Positions 23,878 through 34,680 of a stretch of 64,000 nt of DNA are shown in pieces (the first letter of the stretch is position 1; each line of letters begins with the position of its first letter). Made by a program: the position numbers and the translations under genes. The notes below the pieces were generated by a model. The model saw nothing but the letters and a program-made list of their open reading frames with translations, was not told the DNA's origin and made no database searches. This DNA is from Brevibacterium sp. CS2 (GTDB lineage Bacteria; Actinomycetota; Actinomycetes; Actinomycetales; Brevibacteriaceae), in the NCBI RefSeq assembly GCF_005280295.1, contig NZ_CP040020.1, forward strand, positions 2,356,001 to 2,420,000, given 5' to 3'.

Positions 23878-24996
23878 TCAGGCGTCGATCGCCTCGGCCG
23901 GCGTGATGTGCTCGAGACCGAACGCCTCGGCGACGTTCTCGTTCGTCACCTTCCCGGCCTGGACGTTGAGGCCGCGGGCGAGCGCCGGGTCGGCCACCAG
24001 CGCCTCGCGCCAGCCGGACCTCGCGATCCGGGCGGCGTAGGGCATGACCGCGTTCGTCAGGGCCTTGGTCGCGGTGTTCGGCACCGCGCCGGGCATGTTC
24101 GCCACGCAGTAGTAGACCGAGTCGTGCACCGGGAACGTCGGATCGTCGTGGGTCGTGGGCTTCGAGTTCTCGAAGCAGCCGCCCTGGTCGATCGCGATGT
24201 CGACGAGCACGGAACCGCGCCGCATGCCCTGCACCATCTCATCGGTGACGAGCTTGGGGGCGCGCTTGCCGGGGATGAGCACGGAGCCGATGACGAGGTC
24301 GGAGGTCTCGAGGGCACGGGCGATCTCGTAGGGGTTCGACACCGTGGTCTGCAGGCTCGCACCGTAGATCTCGTCGAGGTGACGCAGCCGCTGGGCGTTG
24401 ATGTCGATGATCTCGACCTCGGCGCCCATCCCCATGGCGATGCGGGCGGCGTTCGTGCCGGCGACTCCGGCGCCGATCACGGTGACGCGGCCGCGGCGGA
24501 CCCCGGGCACGCCGGCGAGCAGGATGCCGCGACCGCCGTTGGCCTTGAGGAGCGTGTGGGCTCCGACCTGGGTCGACAGCCGGCCGGCGATCTCCGACAT
24601 CGGGGCGAGCAGCGGCAGACCGCCGCCCTCGGGCTGCACCGTCTCATAGGCGATCGCCGTGGTGCCGGCCTCGCGCAGAGCAGTGGTGAGCGGCTCGTCG
24701 GCGGCGAGGTGGAGGTAGGTGAAGAGGATGAGGTCCTCGCGCAGGCGGCCGTACTCCTCGGCGATGGGCTCCTTGACCTTGAGCACCATCTCACCGGCCT
24801 GCCAGACCTCGGCGGGATCCTCGATGATCTCCGCGCCGGCCTCCCGGTACTCCTCGTCGCTGATCGAGGAGCCGATGCCGGCGCCGGCCTGGACGACGAC
24901 GGTGTTGCCGCCCTCGACGAGCGTGTGGACGCCTGCGGGGGTGATGGCCACGCGGTTCTCGTTGTTCTTGATCTCTGTCGGGACGGCGATCTTCAT
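23878..24996 (-). CDS. ald: Alanine dehydrogenase
   Basis: 372 residues starting [20 protein letters not shown], the family signature with the pyruvate-binding Arg. It continues with [16 protein letters not shown], the catalytic His in [10 protein letters not shown], the Rossmann motif [18 protein letters not shown], and [16 protein letters not shown] near the end. It interconverts alanine and pyruvate plus ammonia with NAD. A strong palindrome lies 66 bp upstream of the start. Confidence 0.95.
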   Translation of the reverse strand: MKIAVPTEIKNNENRVAITPAGVHTLVEGGNTVVVQAGAGIGSSISDEEYREAGAEIIEDPAEVWQAGEMVLKVKEPIAEEYGRLREDLILFTYLHLAADEPLTTALREAGTTAIAYETVQPEGGGLPLLAPMSEIAGRLSTQVGAHTLLKANGGRGILLAGVPGVRRGRVTVIGAGVAGTNAARIAMGMGAEVEIIDINAQRLRHLDEIYGASLQTTVSNPYEIARALETSDLVIGSVLIPGKRAPKLVTDEMVQGMRRGSVLVDIAIDQGGCFENSKPTTHDDPTFPVHDSVYYCVANMPGAVPNTATKALTNAVMPYAARIARSGWREALVADPALARGLNVQAGKVTNENVAEAFGLEHITPAEAIDA

Positions 24997-25061
24997 CGAT
25001 TCTCTCCCTCGGGGGTGGCGGCGTACGCCGCCGGGGTATCGGGTCACCACACTGTACGCCC

Positions 25062-25088
25062 CTAAAGGTCGGCCGAGCAAACCTTTAG
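25062..25088. promoter_or_regulatory. Palindrome upstream of ald
   Basis: CTAAAGGT (25062-25069) and ACCTTTAG (25081-25088) are perfect inverted 8-mers with an 11-bp spacer. The site is AT-rich against a GC-rich background and lies just upstream of ald. In mycobacteria ald is controlled by the Lrp-type AldR. No such regulator is encoded here, so the binding protein is unknown. Confidence 0.5.
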
Positions 25089-25206
25089 ACGGTGGGACGG
25101 GGACGCGGCCCGGCACGGCGGTAAGGTGGGAGCGGAACTCGCCAACCGCGTGCGGACCGGGGGCGCAGCCGCCCCACCGCACCCCCGCAGCTGAAGGAGA
25201 CCCGAG

Positions 25207-25407
25207 ATGTCGGACGCGAACACCGATGCCGGTGCAGAGAAGTTCTGGTACAACACCAAGACGAACCAGGTGGAGAAGGGGCGCGCGAGCGCGTGGGAGA
25301 ACCGGATGGGCCCCTACGACACCGCCGAGGAGGCGCAGAACGCGCTGTCCCGGGCCGCGGAGAACACCGCGGACTGGGAGTCCGAGGACCGGGACTGGAA
25401 GTCCTGA
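25207..25407 (+). CDS. Small SPOR-like hypothetical protein upstream of glnA2
   Basis: 66 residues, strongly charged, with the pattern [19 protein letters not shown] followed by [16 protein letters not shown]. This resembles small actinobacterial proteins annotated as SPOR domain-like or methionine aminopeptidase-associated. AGCTGAAGGAGACC provides a good ribosome binding site. Its stop overlaps the glnA2 start (TGATG), so it is co-translated with glnA2. No function is known. Confidence 0.75.
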   Translation: MSDANTDAGAEKFWYNTKTNQVEKGRASAWENRMGPYDTAEEAQNALSRAAENTADWESEDRDWKS

Positions 25408-26753
25408 TGGGATCCATGAACCGCCAGCAGGAGTTCGTGCTCCGCACCGTCGAGGACCGCGACGTCCGGTTCATCCGGCTGTGGTTCTCCGACGTGCTCG
25501 GCCAGCTCAAGTCCGTCGCCATCGTCCCGGCGGAGCTCGAGGGCGCATTCGGCGAGGGCATCGGGTTCGACGGCAGCTCCGTCGAGGGCTTCTCCCGGGT
25601 GTTCGAGTCCGACATGGTCCTGCGCCCCGACCCCTCGACCTTCTCGCTCCTGCCGTGGCGCGGGGAGTCGGAGCCCACCGGCCGCATGTTCTGCGACATC
25701 TACTCGCCCGACGGCCATCCCGCGGCATCCGATGCCCGCAACGTGCTGCGCCGGACCATGGATCGGGCGGGTGAGCGCGGCTTCACCTTCTACGTCCACC
25801 CTGAGATCGAGTTCTACCTCTTCGAATCCGGGGAGCTCGGCGGCCGCCCGCCGGTGCCCGTCGACACCGCCGGCTACTTCGACCACGTCAACGGCGGGAC
25901 CGCCAACGACTTCCGCCGGACCGCCGTGCAGACGCTCGAGGCGATGGGGATCTCCGTCGAGTTCTCCCACCACGAGGCCGGCCCCGGCCAGAACGAGATC
26001 GATCTGCGCTATGCCGACGGCCTCACCATGGCCGACAACGTCATGACCTTCCGGGCCCTCGTCAAGGAGGTGGCGCTGCAGCAGGGCGTCTACGCATCCT
26101 TCATGCCCAAGCCGCTCGCCGACCGGCCCGGCAACGGCATGCACACGCACATGTCGCTGTTCGAGGGGGAGAGCAACGCCTTCTACGAGCCGGCAGGGGA
26201 GTACCAGCTCTCGCAGACCGGCCGCCGGTTCGTCGCCGGCCTGCTCCGCCACGCCGCGGAGATCAGTGCCGTGACCAACCAGTACGTCAACTCCTACAAG
26301 CGGATCTGGACCGGCCACGAGGCGCCGAGCTACATCTGCTGGGGCCACCGGAACCGCTCTGCGCTGATCCGGGTGCCGCAGTACAAGTCCGGGAAGTCCT
26401 CGTCGGCGCGCATCGAGTATCGCGGCATCGACTCCTCCGCCAACCCGTACCTCGCCTACTCCGTCATGCTCGCCGCCGGGCTCAAGGGGATCGAGGAGGG
26501 CTACGAGCTCCCCGAGGAGGCGGAGGACAACGTGTGGACGCTCAGCGACAACGAGCGCCGCGCCATGGGCATCGAGGCGCTGCCGGCGAGCCTCGACGAG
26601 GCGCTGGCACGGATGGAGGACAGCGAACTCGTCGCCGAGACCCTGGGCGAGGAGGTGTTCGACTTCTTCCTCCGCAACAAGCGCGAGGAGTGGAACGACT
26701 ACCGTGCGCAGGTCACCGAGTACGAGCTCGGCCGGCACTTCACCGCACCCTGA
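25407..26753 (+). CDS. glnA2: Glutamine synthetase, GlnA2 type
   Basis: 448 residues. Family motifs are [46 protein letters not shown] and [19 protein letters not shown]. At the position where adenylylated enzymes carry Tyr in a LYDLPPEE loop, this protein has [12 protein letters not shown], so it should not be controlled by the GlnE encoded directly downstream. It starts at the ATG overlapping the previous stop; MNRQQEF four codons in is an alternative. The glnA2-glnE order is common in actinobacteria. Confidence 0.9.
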   Translation: MGSMNRQQEFVLRTVEDRDVRFIRLWFSDVLGQLKSVAIVPAELEGAFGEGIGFDGSSVEGFSRVFESDMVLRPDPSTFSLLPWRGESEPTGRMFCDIYSPDGHPAASDARNVLRRTMDRAGERGFTFYVHPEIEFYLFESGELGGRPPVPVDTAGYFDHVNGGTANDFRRTAVQTLEAMGISVEFSHHEAGPGQNEIDLRYADGLTMADNVMTFRALVKEVALQQGVYASFMPKPLADRPGNGMHTHMSLFEGESNAFYEPAGEYQLSQTGRRFVAGLLRHAAEISAVTNQYVNSYKRIWTGHEAPSYICWGHRNRSALIRVPQYKSGKSSSARIEYRGIDSSANPYLAYSVMLAAGLKGIEEGYELPEEAEDNVWTLSDNERRAMGIEALPASLDEALARMEDSELVAETLGEEVFDFFLRNKREEWNDYRAQVTEYELGRHFTAP

Positions 26754-29700
26754 TGCGCACGCGACGCGGCGACCCGGCGCGCTCGGGCGGGGCGGGGACG
26801 TCCGCCCGGGCCCAGCGGTTCATGGGCGAGGCGGACGAGCTCCTCGGGGCCGAGGTGCTCGCCGGCCCCGCCGTCGCCGGCCTGCTCAGTGCGGCGGCGG
26901 ATCCCGACGCCGCCGCGCTCGGCGTCCTCCGGGTCGTCGAGGCGGTGGCCCGCGAGGGGGAGGGGGATCGGCTGCGTGCCGCCCTCGCGGGGTCCCCGGC
27001 CTTCCTGTCCCGTCTCATCCTGCTCGCCGGCGCCTCGGAGGCGAGCATCGATCACCTCGTGCGCTGGCCGGACTCGGTGTTCGTGCTCAACGGCGAGGAC
27101 ACCCACCTCATCGTCGGCTCCGAGGACGCCGCACCGGACGCGCTGCGGCGGACGCTGTTCACCGCCGTCGGCGCTGATCCGGATGCCGAGCTCCCGACCG
27201 CGACGATGACGGGGGAGGAGGCCGTGGCCGCGCTGCGCCGCCGCTACCGCGACCTGCTCGTCCAGGTCACTGTCGACGACCTCGCCGCCCTCGAGCCGAC
27301 ATCGATCGTCGAATCCGTCACGGCGCTGCTGAGCGACCTCGCCGCCGGGGTGATCGACGCCGGTCTGACGATCGCCCGCGCGGAGACCGAGGACGCCGAC
27401 ACCGCCTCGCTCGCCGTCATCGGGATGGGCAAGTGCGGGGCGCGCGAGCTCAACTACGTCAGCGACGTCGACGTCGTGTTCTGCTACGCCGCGCGCGGCG
27501 AGGCCCCCGACGACACCGCAGCCCGGGCCGCGACCCGCCTGGCGCTGCGGCTCGTCGAGATCATCAGCGGCTCCGCGGCCGAGCCCGCGCTGTGGGAGCT
27601 CGATGCCGCGCTCCGCCCGGAGGGCAAGGCCGGACCGCTCGTGCGCAAGCTCGAGGAGTTCGACCACTACTACGCCGAGGTCGCCCACAACTGGGAGTTC
27701 CAGGCCCTGCTCAAGGCCCGCCCGATCGCCGGCGACGCCTCACTCGGCGCCGCCTGGTACGACACCCTCAACCCCTACGTGTGGACCGCCTCCGGCCGCG
27801 ATGGGTTCATCGAACAGGTCCGCGCGATGCGGGTGCGGGTCGTCGACCTCATCCCCAAGAAGGAGACCGAGCGGCAGATCAAGCTCGGCCCCGGCGGGCT
27901 GCGCGATGTCGAGTTCTCCGCCCAGCTCCTCCAGCTCGTCCACGGTCTCGCCGACGACCGGATCCGCGTCCCCACCACCCTGCGGGTGCTCGCCGCGCTC
28001 GGCGAGACCGGGTACATCGCCTCCGCCGATGCCGCCGATCTCGCCGAGGCCTACCGCTTCATGCGGGTCGTCGAGCACCGGCTGCAGATCCCCCGCATGC
28101 AGCGCACCGCCCTGCTGCCCGACCAGGAGTCGAAGCTGCGCACGCTCGCGCGCAGCGTGTACGCGCTCGGCGACCGCTCGGAGGGGCGTCTGGCCGACGA
28201 CCGCACCGCCCACAGCAAGCGGGTGCGCGGCCTGCACGAACAGATCTTCTACCGCCCGATCCTCGAGGCCGCCGCGGGGCAGGACGCGCTCACCGCGATG
28301 TCCGCCGAGGCCGCTCGAGCCCGCCTGGCCGCGTTCGGGTACCGGGGCACGAAGGCCGCGATGGGCCACATCGCCGCCCTGACCTCCGGGGTGAGCCGCG
28401 CCGCCGTCGTGCACCGCCAGGTGCTGCCCGCGCTCCTCGACTGGTTCTCCGAGGGCGTCGACCCCGATGCCGGCCTGCTCGCGTTCCGGCGGCTCTCGGA
28501 GTCCCTGTCCGGGTCGAACTGGTACCTCAAGCTGCTCCGCGACTCCGGGGTCGCCGCGCGGTCCATGGCACAGGTGCTCTCCCTGTCGGAGTTCGCCACC
28601 GGCCTCCTGCTCCACAATCCCGCGGCCGCCGCCTGGCTCGACGATCAGGAGCGCCTGCAGCCGCGCAGCGTGGACTCGCTGCGCCAGGAGGCCGCCGGTC
28701 TCCTCGAGCGGCACGGCGCCGAGGCGGTCGAGCCGATCCGTGCGCTCTACAGCCGCGAGGTGCTCCGCACGGCGCTGGGCGACGTGCTCGACGCCGTCGA
28801 GCTCCCCGCGATCCCCGGCATCCTCTCCCAGCTCATGGAGATCACGATCGACGCCGCGCTGTCCGCCGTGCGCGCCGGGCTCGACGCCGAGGCCGATGTC
28901 CCCGACTACGAGTTCGCGGTGATCGCGATGGGCCGGCTCGGCGGGGCGGAGATCGGCTACTTCTCCGATGCCGACGTGATGTTCGTCCACCGTCCGCTGG
29001 TGGACGACCTCGACTCCGAGGCCTCGGGGCGTCTGACGGCGCACGTGAAGAAGGTGGCGCTGGCGCTGACCTCCGCGCTCGGCGGCACCGGATCCGCGAG
29101 CCTCGAGATCGACATCGACGCCGACCTCCGGCCCGAGGGCAAGTCCGGCCCGCTCGTCCGCGGACTCGAGTCGTACCGCCGCTACTATGCCAAGTGGTCG
29201 GAGCCCTGGGAGGCGCAGGCGCTCCTGCGCGCCCGCCCGATCGCCGGTTCGGGAGAGCTGCGCGAGGCGTTCGACGCGCTCATCGACCCCCTGCGCTATC
29301 CCGGCGAGGTCCCGGTCTCATCGCTGCGGCAGATGCGCCGGCTCAAGGCCCGGATGGAGAGCGAGCGGCTGCCGCGCGGGGCGGACCCCAAGCGGCACAT
29401 CAAGCTCGGCCGCGGCGGGCTGTCCGACGTCGAATGGACGGTGCAGCTCCTGCAGCTCCGCCATGCGGCGGATCATCCCGGCCTGCGGACCACCTCGACG
29501 CTCGGGGCGCTCCACGCCGCGGTGGAGGCCGGGCTCGCGGGGGAGGACGATGCGCGGACGCTCGAGACCGCCTGGTCGATGGCGACCGCGCTGCGGTCGG
29601 CGGTGATGCTGTTCCGCGGCCGCACCGCCGCTGCGCTGCCCGCCGACCACACCGAGCTCGAGGCCGCCGCCCGACTCATGGGCTACCGGCCGGGCAGCGC

Positions 29701-29782
29701 GCAGCGGCTCGCGGAGGAGTACCTCGGGGCGACCCGGCGTGCGCGCAAGGTCATGGAGCGGCTGTTCTACGAGTTCGACTGA
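26753..29782 (+). CDS. glnE: Glutamine synthetase adenylyltransferase/adenylyl-removing enzyme
   Basis: 1009 residues, with the duplicated nucleotidyltransferase layout: GKCGARELNYVSDVDVVF in the first half and GRLGGAEIGYFSDADVMF in the second. Each is followed by an all-helical PII-uridylyltransferase-like domain. It modifies GlnA1 (encoded at 36754) at Tyr in response to nitrogen status. The start overlaps the glnA2 stop (TGATG). Very long antisense frames over this gene are compositional artefacts. Confidence 0.95.
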   Translation: MRTRRGDPARSGGAGTSARAQRFMGEADELLGAEVLAGPAVAGLLSAAADPDAAALGVLRVVEAVAREGEGDRLRAALAGSPAFLSRLILLAGASEASIDHLVRWPDSVFVLNGEDTHLIVGSEDAAPDALRRTLFTAVGADPDAELPTATMTGEEAVAALRRRYRDLLVQVTVDDLAALEPTSIVESVTALLSDLAAGVIDAGLTIARAETEDADTASLAVIGMGKCGARELNYVSDVDVVFCYAARGEAPDDTAARAATRLALRLVEIISGSAAEPALWELDAALRPEGKAGPLVRKLEEFDHYYAEVAHNWEFQALLKARPIAGDASLGAAWYDTLNPYVWTASGRDGFIEQVRAMRVRVVDLIPKKETERQIKLGPGGLRDVEFSAQLLQLVHGLADDRIRVPTTLRVLAALGETGYIASADAADLAEAYRFMRVVEHRLQIPRMQRTALLPDQESKLRTLARSVYALGDRSEGRLADDRTAHSKRVRGLHEQIFYRPILEAAAGQDALTAMSAEAARARLAAFGYRGTKAAMGHIAALTSGVSRAAVVHRQVLPALLDWFSEGVDPDAGLLAFRRLSESLSGSNWYLKLLRDSGVAARSMAQVLSLSEFATGLLLHNPAAAAWLDDQERLQPRSVDSLRQEAAGLLERHGAEAVEPIRALYSREVLRTALGDVLDAVELPAIPGILSQLMEITIDAALSAVRAGLDAEADVPDYEFAVIAMGRLGGAEIGYFSDADVMFVHRPLVDDLDSEASGRLTAHVKKVALALTSALGGTGSASLEIDIDADLRPEGKSGPLVRGLESYRRYYAKWSEPWEAQALLRARPIAGSGELREAFDALIDPLRYPGEVPVSSLRQMRRLKARMESERLPRGADPKRHIKLGRGGLSDVEWTVQLLQLRHAADHPGLRTTSTLGALHAAVEAGLAGEDDARTLETAWSMATALRSAVMLFRGRTAAALPADHTELEAAARLMGYRPGSAQRLAEEYLGATRRARKVMERLFYEFD

Positions 29783-29837
29783 GCCGCACTCAGGGGTGGG
29801 GCCGCACCACACTCAGGGGAAGGGCCGCACTCAGGGA
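29783..29837. repeat. Three short imperfect repeats after glnE
   Basis: GCCGCACTCAGGG occurs at 29783 and 29825, with a longer variant (GCCGCACCACACTCAGGGG) at 29801. The array fills the 48-bp gap between the convergent glnE and glgC and overlaps the glgC stop. It forms no clear hairpin. Confidence 0.6.
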
Positions 29838-31105
29838 TGGAGTCGCGGGGCGTCGTCGAACGGGTCGTCGTTGACGGTGTGGTTCTTCGGCACGACCGTG
29901 AGCCCGCTGTCGGTGACGGTGAAGCCGCGTCGCCGGTCGACCTCGGGGAACAGCCCCACGGTCTCGCCGGGCGGCACCACCGAGTTCTTGTCGAGGATCG
30001 CCCGGTGCACCCGCGCGCCGCGGTCGATCCGCACATTGTCCATGGCGACCGAGGCGGACACCGCCGCGAGCGAGTCGACGGTCACCCCCTGGGAGATCAC
30101 CGAACCCTCGACGTAGCCGCCGGAGATCACGACGCCGGGGGAGACGATCGAATCGACGGCGCGACCGGGCTGGTGGTCGATGTCGTGGACGAACTTCGCC
30201 GGCGGCAGCACCGTGTGGCGGGTGTAGATCGGCCAGCGCATGTTGTACAGGTCGAACGACGGGACCGGGGCGATGAGGTCCATGTGGGCGTCGTAGAACG
30301 AGTCGATCGTCCCGACGTCCCGCCAGTAGCCGTGATCCTTGCTCCCGGACCCGGGGATGACGTTGTTCGCGAAGTCGTACACGCCGGCCTCGCCGCGGGA
30401 CACGAACGAGGGGATGATGTCCCCGCCCATGTCGTGGGAGGAGGAGTCGTCCTTGGAATCGGAGACGACCGCGTCGATGAGCGCCTGCGCATCGAACACG
30501 TAGTTGCCCATCGAGGCGAGGAACTCGCCGGGGGAGTCGGGCAGGCCGGGGGTCGAGGCCGGCTTCTCGACGAAGGCGGAGATCCGGCTCGGGTCGTCCT
30601 CGACGGTCTCGATGACCCCGAACTGCTTGGACAGGGCCACCGGCTGCCGGACGCCGGCGACGGTCGCGGGCAGGCCGGATTCCAGGTGGGCGTCGATCAT
30701 CTGCCGGAAGTCCATCCGGTACACGTGGTCAGCGCCGAGCACCGCGACGATGTCGGGCTTGGCGTCGAAGATCAGGTTGAGGCTCTGGAAGATCGCGTCG
30801 GCGCTGCCCTGGAACCAGCGCTTGCCCACCCGCTGCTGGGCGGGCACGGAGGCGATGTAGTTGCCGAGCAGGGAGGAGAACCGCCAGGTCTCGGAGATGT
30901 GCCGGTCGAGCGAGTGCGACTTGTACTGCGTGAGCACGACGACCTCGCGCAGGCCGGAGTTCACGAGGTTCGACAGGACGAAGTCGATGAGCCGGTAGCT
31001 GCCGGCGAACGGGACTGCGGGCTTGGCGCGGTCATAGGTCAGCGGCTGCAGTCGCTTGCCCTCGCCACCGGCGAGGACGATGGACAGTACGCGGGGATCC
31101 GACAT
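29831..31105 (-). CDS. glgC: Glucose-1-phosphate adenylyltransferase
   Basis: 424 residues from ATG 31105. The N-terminal nucleotide-binding motif is [20 protein letters not shown], followed by [14 protein letters not shown] and [12 protein letters not shown]-terminal left-handed beta helix ([20 protein letters not shown]) completes the family layout. It makes ADP-glucose for glycogen and is divergent from glgA across a 172-bp promoter region. Confidence 0.95.
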   Translation of the reverse strand: MSDPRVLSIVLAGGEGKRLQPLTYDRAKPAVPFAGSYRLIDFVLSNLVNSGLREVVVLTQYKSHSLDRHISETWRFSSLLGNYIASVPAQQRVGKRWFQGSADAIFQSLNLIFDAKPDIVAVLGADHVYRMDFRQMIDAHLESGLPATVAGVRQPVALSKQFGVIETVEDDPSRISAFVEKPASTPGLPDSPGEFLASMGNYVFDAQALIDAVVSDSKDDSSSHDMGGDIIPSFVSRGEAGVYDFANNVIPGSGSKDHGYWRDVGTIDSFYDAHMDLIAPVPSFDLYNMRWPIYTRHTVLPPAKFVHDIDHQPGRAVDSIVSPGVVISGGYVEGSVISQGVTVDSLAAVSASVAMDNVRIDRGARVHRAILDKNSVVPPGETVGLFPEVDRRRGFTVTDSGLTVVPKNHTVNDDPFDDAPRLHP

Positions 31106-31277
31106 TCGCAGTCCTTCTCCGATGGAGGTCGAGGGGGCACTTCTCACTCTATTCGCTCGCCCCACCCACGCCAACACTCCCTGTGACCTGCGGTTCGCCC
31201 GCAAGCGCACCCGACAGCGAACGCCCTGCGCTCCGGCGCCGCTCACGCCCGCAGGGGGTCCGTGATTAGATTGGGGC

Positions 31278-32462
31278 GTGCGTACAGACATCGTGTCCAA
31301 GGAATTCCCGCCCGAGGTCTACGGCGGTGCCGGCGTCCACGTCGCCGAGCTCAGCGCCGTCCTCGCGAAGCTCATCGACGTGCGCGTCCACGCCTTCGGC
31401 GACCGTCGCGACATCCCTTATGCCACCGGCTACCCAGAGCTGTCGGCGCTGGCCGACCAGAATGCCGCGATCCGCACGCTCGGCGTCGACCTGTCGATGA
31501 TCGCCGGGATCGCCGGGGCCGACCTCGTGCACTCCCACACCTGGTACGCGAACATGGCCGGCCACCTCGCCTCCCTCATGTACGACATCCCGCACGTGCT
31601 GTCCGCGCACTCCCTCGAGCCCCTGCGGCCGTGGAAGGCCGAGCAGCTCGGCGGCGGCTACGCGATCTCCTCGTGGGCCGAGCGCACCGCCTACGAGCAC
31701 TCCGCCGGCGTCATCGCCGTGTCCGAGGGCATGAAGCGCGACATCCTGCGCGTCTACCCGCAGATCGACCCCGGGAAGGTGCGCGTCGTCTACAACGGCA
31801 TCGACTCGAGCGCCTGGCAGCCGAACGAGGACACCGCGGTGCTCGACGAGTACGGCATCGACCCGCGGCGTCCGAGCGTCGTGTTCGTCGGCCGGGTGAC
31901 CCGGCAGAAGGGTCTGCCCTACCTGCTGCGCGCCGTCGCCCTGCTGCCCGAGGACGTCCAGGTGGTGCTCTGCGCAGGCGCACCGGACACCCCGGAGATC
32001 GCACAGGAGGTGGCCGGGCTCGTCGCCGAGCTGCAGGAGACCCGCTCCGGCGTCGTCCTCATCGACACCGTGCTGCCGCGGGAGAAGCTCACCCAGCTCC
32101 TCACCCACGCGACGACCTTCGTGTGCCCGAGCGTCTACGAGCCGCTCGGCATCGTCAACCTCGAGGCGATGGCCTGCGGCGCGCCGGTCGTCGGCACCGC
32201 GACCGGAGGGATCCCCGAGGTCGTGCTCGACGGCGACACCGGGATCATCGTGCCCATCGATCAGCTCGACGACGGGACCGGCACCCCGAAGGATCCCGAG
32301 GCGTTCGTCCGGGACCTCGCCGAGGGCCTCACCCGCATGGTCTCCGACCCCGACCGCGCCCGCGAGATGGGCAGGCGGGGTCGGCAGCGTGCCGTCGACA
32401 CCTTCTCCTGGGAGCAGATCGGCCGTGAGACCGTGCAGGTGTACGAGTCCCTGCTGCGCTGA
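31278..32462 (+). CDS. glgA: Glycogen synthase (GT4 family, actinobacterial GlgA/GlgM)
   Basis: 394 residues starting at GTG ([21 protein letters not shown]), which carries the nucleotide-sugar-binding glycine motif. [13 protein letters not shown] and [15 protein letters not shown] follow, and the C-terminal EX7E motif appears in [12 protein letters not shown]. It builds glucan or maltose-1-phosphate from ADP-glucose in related actinobacteria. A TAGATT element 8-13 bp upstream suggests a nearly leaderless transcript. Confidence 0.92.
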   Translation: MRTDIVSKEFPPEVYGGAGVHVAELSAVLAKLIDVRVHAFGDRRDIPYATGYPELSALADQNAAIRTLGVDLSMIAGIAGADLVHSHTWYANMAGHLASLMYDIPHVLSAHSLEPLRPWKAEQLGGGYAISSWAERTAYEHSAGVIAVSEGMKRDILRVYPQIDPGKVRVVYNGIDSSAWQPNEDTAVLDEYGIDPRRPSVVFVGRVTRQKGLPYLLRAVALLPEDVQVVLCAGAPDTPEIAQEVAGLVAELQETRSGVVLIDTVLPREKLTQLLTHATTFVCPSVYEPLGIVNLEAMACGAPVVGTATGGIPEVVLDGDTGIIVPIDQLDDGTGTPKDPEAFVRDLAEGLTRMVSDPDRAREMGRRGRQRAVDTFSWEQIGRETVQVYESLLR

Positions 32463-32464
32463 CG

Positions 32465-33940
32465 ATGCGGGCGCGGCTGCGGGAATCGGCGAGCTCGTTC
32501 CGGGGCCGCACCCTCCTCGTCGTGCTCTCCACGATCTTCGCCGGCCTGCTCATCGCCGGCGGCCTGAGCTTCGCGTTCCAGGCCAAGAGCGCCTCCGACC
32601 GGGCGAACAACGAGCTCGACGACGAGATCGCCGACCTCCGCACCCTCTCCGCGGCCGGCGACGCCGAGGGCGTGCCCTTCGAATCGCTCACCGAGCTGCT
32701 CTACGCCGCGATGACCGCCGACGTGCCGGGCGCGCACGAATCCTTCGCCGCGATGATCGACGGCGAGATCGTGTACGTGCCGGCCGGCGAACGCACCGTC
32801 GACATCACCCATCCGGCGCTGCTGGCAGAGATCGAGAGCCGCAGGACCCCTGACCGGACCGTCACCACCGACGTGTCCTACGAGTCCGAGCTCATGCGGG
32901 TGGCGATCGTCCCGGTCACCGTGCCCGGCGACGAGTCGCAGGGCTACTTCATCATCGCCTACGACCTCGGACGGTTCTACGACGAGGTCGCACAGGGCGC
33001 CTGGATCTACGCCGGGGTCAGTCTGTTCACGCTCGTCCTCGTCGGGGTGCTCGGCGCCGGGGTGATGGCGCGGATGCTGCGTCCGGTGCACGAGATCAAC
33101 GAGGTCGCCGGGAGGGCCGACGCGAACGATCTCAGCGCGCGCGTCGCGGTGACCGGCACCGGCGACGAGATCGACCGGCTCGGCGCGAGCTTCAACTCCA
33201 TGCTCGACCGGGTCCAGGACGGGGTGGAGGAGCAGCGCCGCTTCCTCTCCGATGCCGGGCACGAGCTCAAGACGCCGCTGACGATCATCCGCGGCAACCT
33301 CGAGGTCGTCGACGAGACCGATCCGGCCGACGTCGTCGAGACCCGTGACCTCGTGCTCGACGAGGTCGACCGGATGAGCCGCATCGTCGCCGACCTCTCG
33401 CTCCTCGCCGCAGCCGGGCACGCCGACTTCATCCGGATCGGCCCGGAGTCCGCGGCATCGATCGTCAGCGAGGTCGCCGCGAAGGCCTCGAGCCTGGGCC
33501 CGCAGCGATTCACCGTCGCCACCTCCGTCGATCAGGAGATGGTCATCGACCGGCAGCGGATCGCGCAGGCCCTGCTCCAGCTGTGCCGCAACGCGGTGAA
33601 CCACACCCCGCCGGAATCGAGCGTGGTGATCTCGGCTGCGGCCACCTCGTCCCCGGCCACCCACCCCGAGGCCGGGCCGGCGGTGCTGTTCCGCGTGGCC
33701 GACGACGGCCCCGGCATCCCGTACGAGGAGCAGCCGCACATCTTCGACCGGTTCCGCCGCGGATCCGGCAGCGGCGGCACCGAAGGCTCCGGCCTCGGGC
33801 TCGCGATCGTCGCCGCGATCGCCCACGCGCACGGCGGCTGGGTCGACCTCGAGTCCCGGCCCGGACACGGCGCCGCATTCACCATCGTCGTCCCCCGCAC
33901 CCCCTGGAGAACGGAGCCGGCACCATGGCACACATCCTGA
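32465..33940 (+). CDS. Sensor histidine kinase (two-component system)
   Basis: 491 residues. It has an N-terminal membrane helix (TLLVVLSTIFAGLLIAGGLS), an extracytoplasmic sensor domain of about 130 residues, a second helix (WIYAGVSLFTLVLVGVLGAG), HAMP, then HisKA with the phospho-acceptor His in DAGHELKTPLTIIRGN. The HATPase domain contains RNAVNHTP, DDGPGIP and GSGLGLAIV. It overlaps the response regulator gene by 16 bp and follows glgA by 2 bp. The signal is unknown. Confidence 0.92.
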   Translation: MRARLRESASSFRGRTLLVVLSTIFAGLLIAGGLSFAFQAKSASDRANNELDDEIADLRTLSAAGDAEGVPFESLTELLYAAMTADVPGAHESFAAMIDGEIVYVPAGERTVDITHPALLAEIESRRTPDRTVTTDVSYESELMRVAIVPVTVPGDESQGYFIIAYDLGRFYDEVAQGAWIYAGVSLFTLVLVGVLGAGVMARMLRPVHEINEVAGRADANDLSARVAVTGTGDEIDRLGASFNSMLDRVQDGVEEQRRFLSDAGHELKTPLTIIRGNLEVVDETDPADVVETRDLVLDEVDRMSRIVADLSLLAAAGHADFIRIGPESAASIVSEVAAKASSLGPQRFTVATSVDQEMVIDRQRIAQALLQLCRNAVNHTPPESSVVISAAATSSPATHPEAGPAVLFRVADDGPGIPYEEQPHIFDRFRRGSGSGGTEGSGLGLAIVAAIAHAHGGWVDLESRPGHGAAFTIVVPRTPWRTEPAPWHTS

Positions 33941-34623
33941 TCGCCGAGGACGAGGCGAACATCGCCCGCTTCATCGCCAAGGGCCTGACGAAGGCCGGGC
34001 ACACCTCCGACGTCGCCGCAGACGGCATGTTCGCCCTCCAGTCCGCGCTCCACGGGGCGTACGATCTCATCGTGCTCGACGTCGGGCTGCCGACGATCGA
34101 TGGCTTCGCGATCCTCGCCGCGCTGCGGGAGTCGAAGAACACCACGCCGGTCATCATGTGCACCGCACGGACCTCGAGCGAGGACACCGTGCACGGTCTC
34201 ACCGGGGGAGCCGACGACTACCTGGCGAAGCCGTTCCAGGTCTCCGAGCTCGTCGCACGGGTGGAGCTCCGCCTGCGCGACCACCAGCAGCACCGGGCGG
34301 AGGCGGCGCCGGCGACGGAGGCGCTCCCCCTGCGTGCCGGGGCGATCGAGCTCGATGCGCACGCCCGCACCGCAATGGTCGGGGATCGACGGGTGGACCT
34401 GTCGGCCCGGGAGTTCATGCTCGCGGAGCTCTTCGTCACCCATGCCGGCACGGTGCTCTCGCGCGACCAGATCCTCGAGCGGGTGTGGGGGCTCGACTCC
34501 GACGGCCGGTCGAACGTCGTCGAGGTCTACGTGCGGTACCTGCGCCAGAAGTTCGGCGCGGAATCGATCGAGACGGTGCGCGGCCTGGGCTACCGGATGC
34601 TTCAGGATCCGCCGGTCGGCTGA
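33925..34623 (+). CDS. OmpR/PhoB-type response regulator
   Basis: 232 residues. The receiver domain has the acidic pair in ILIAEDEANI, the phospho-acceptor Asp in YDLIVLDVGLP, and Thr and Lys in CTARTSSED and YLAKPFQ. The C-terminal winged helix shows VDLSAREFMLAELFV and SRDQILERVWG ... VVEVYVRYLRQKFG. It is the partner of the overlapping kinase. Its likely target site is the triple CTCAT repeat at 34681-34707. Confidence 0.95.
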   Translation: MAHILIAEDEANIARFIAKGLTKAGHTSDVAADGMFALQSALHGAYDLIVLDVGLPTIDGFAILAALRESKNTTPVIMCTARTSSEDTVHGLTGGADDYLAKPFQVSELVARVELRLRDHQQHRAEAAPATEALPLRAGAIELDAHARTAMVGDRRVDLSAREFMLAELFVTHAGTVLSRDQILERVWGLDSDGRSNVVEVYVRYLRQKFGAESIETVRGLGYRMLQDPPVG

Positions 34624-34680
34624 GGAGCCCGCGTGACCCGGACACCGGCCCCGGGCCGCACCGGGGCGGATGAGAGATTT

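Noticed and set aside
27433-29874. Very long open frame (813 codons) overlapping glnE in another register
   Set aside because: GC-rich codon bias keeps alternative frames open. The product is Arg/Ala-rich without domains, while the glnE frame matches a known family over its whole length.
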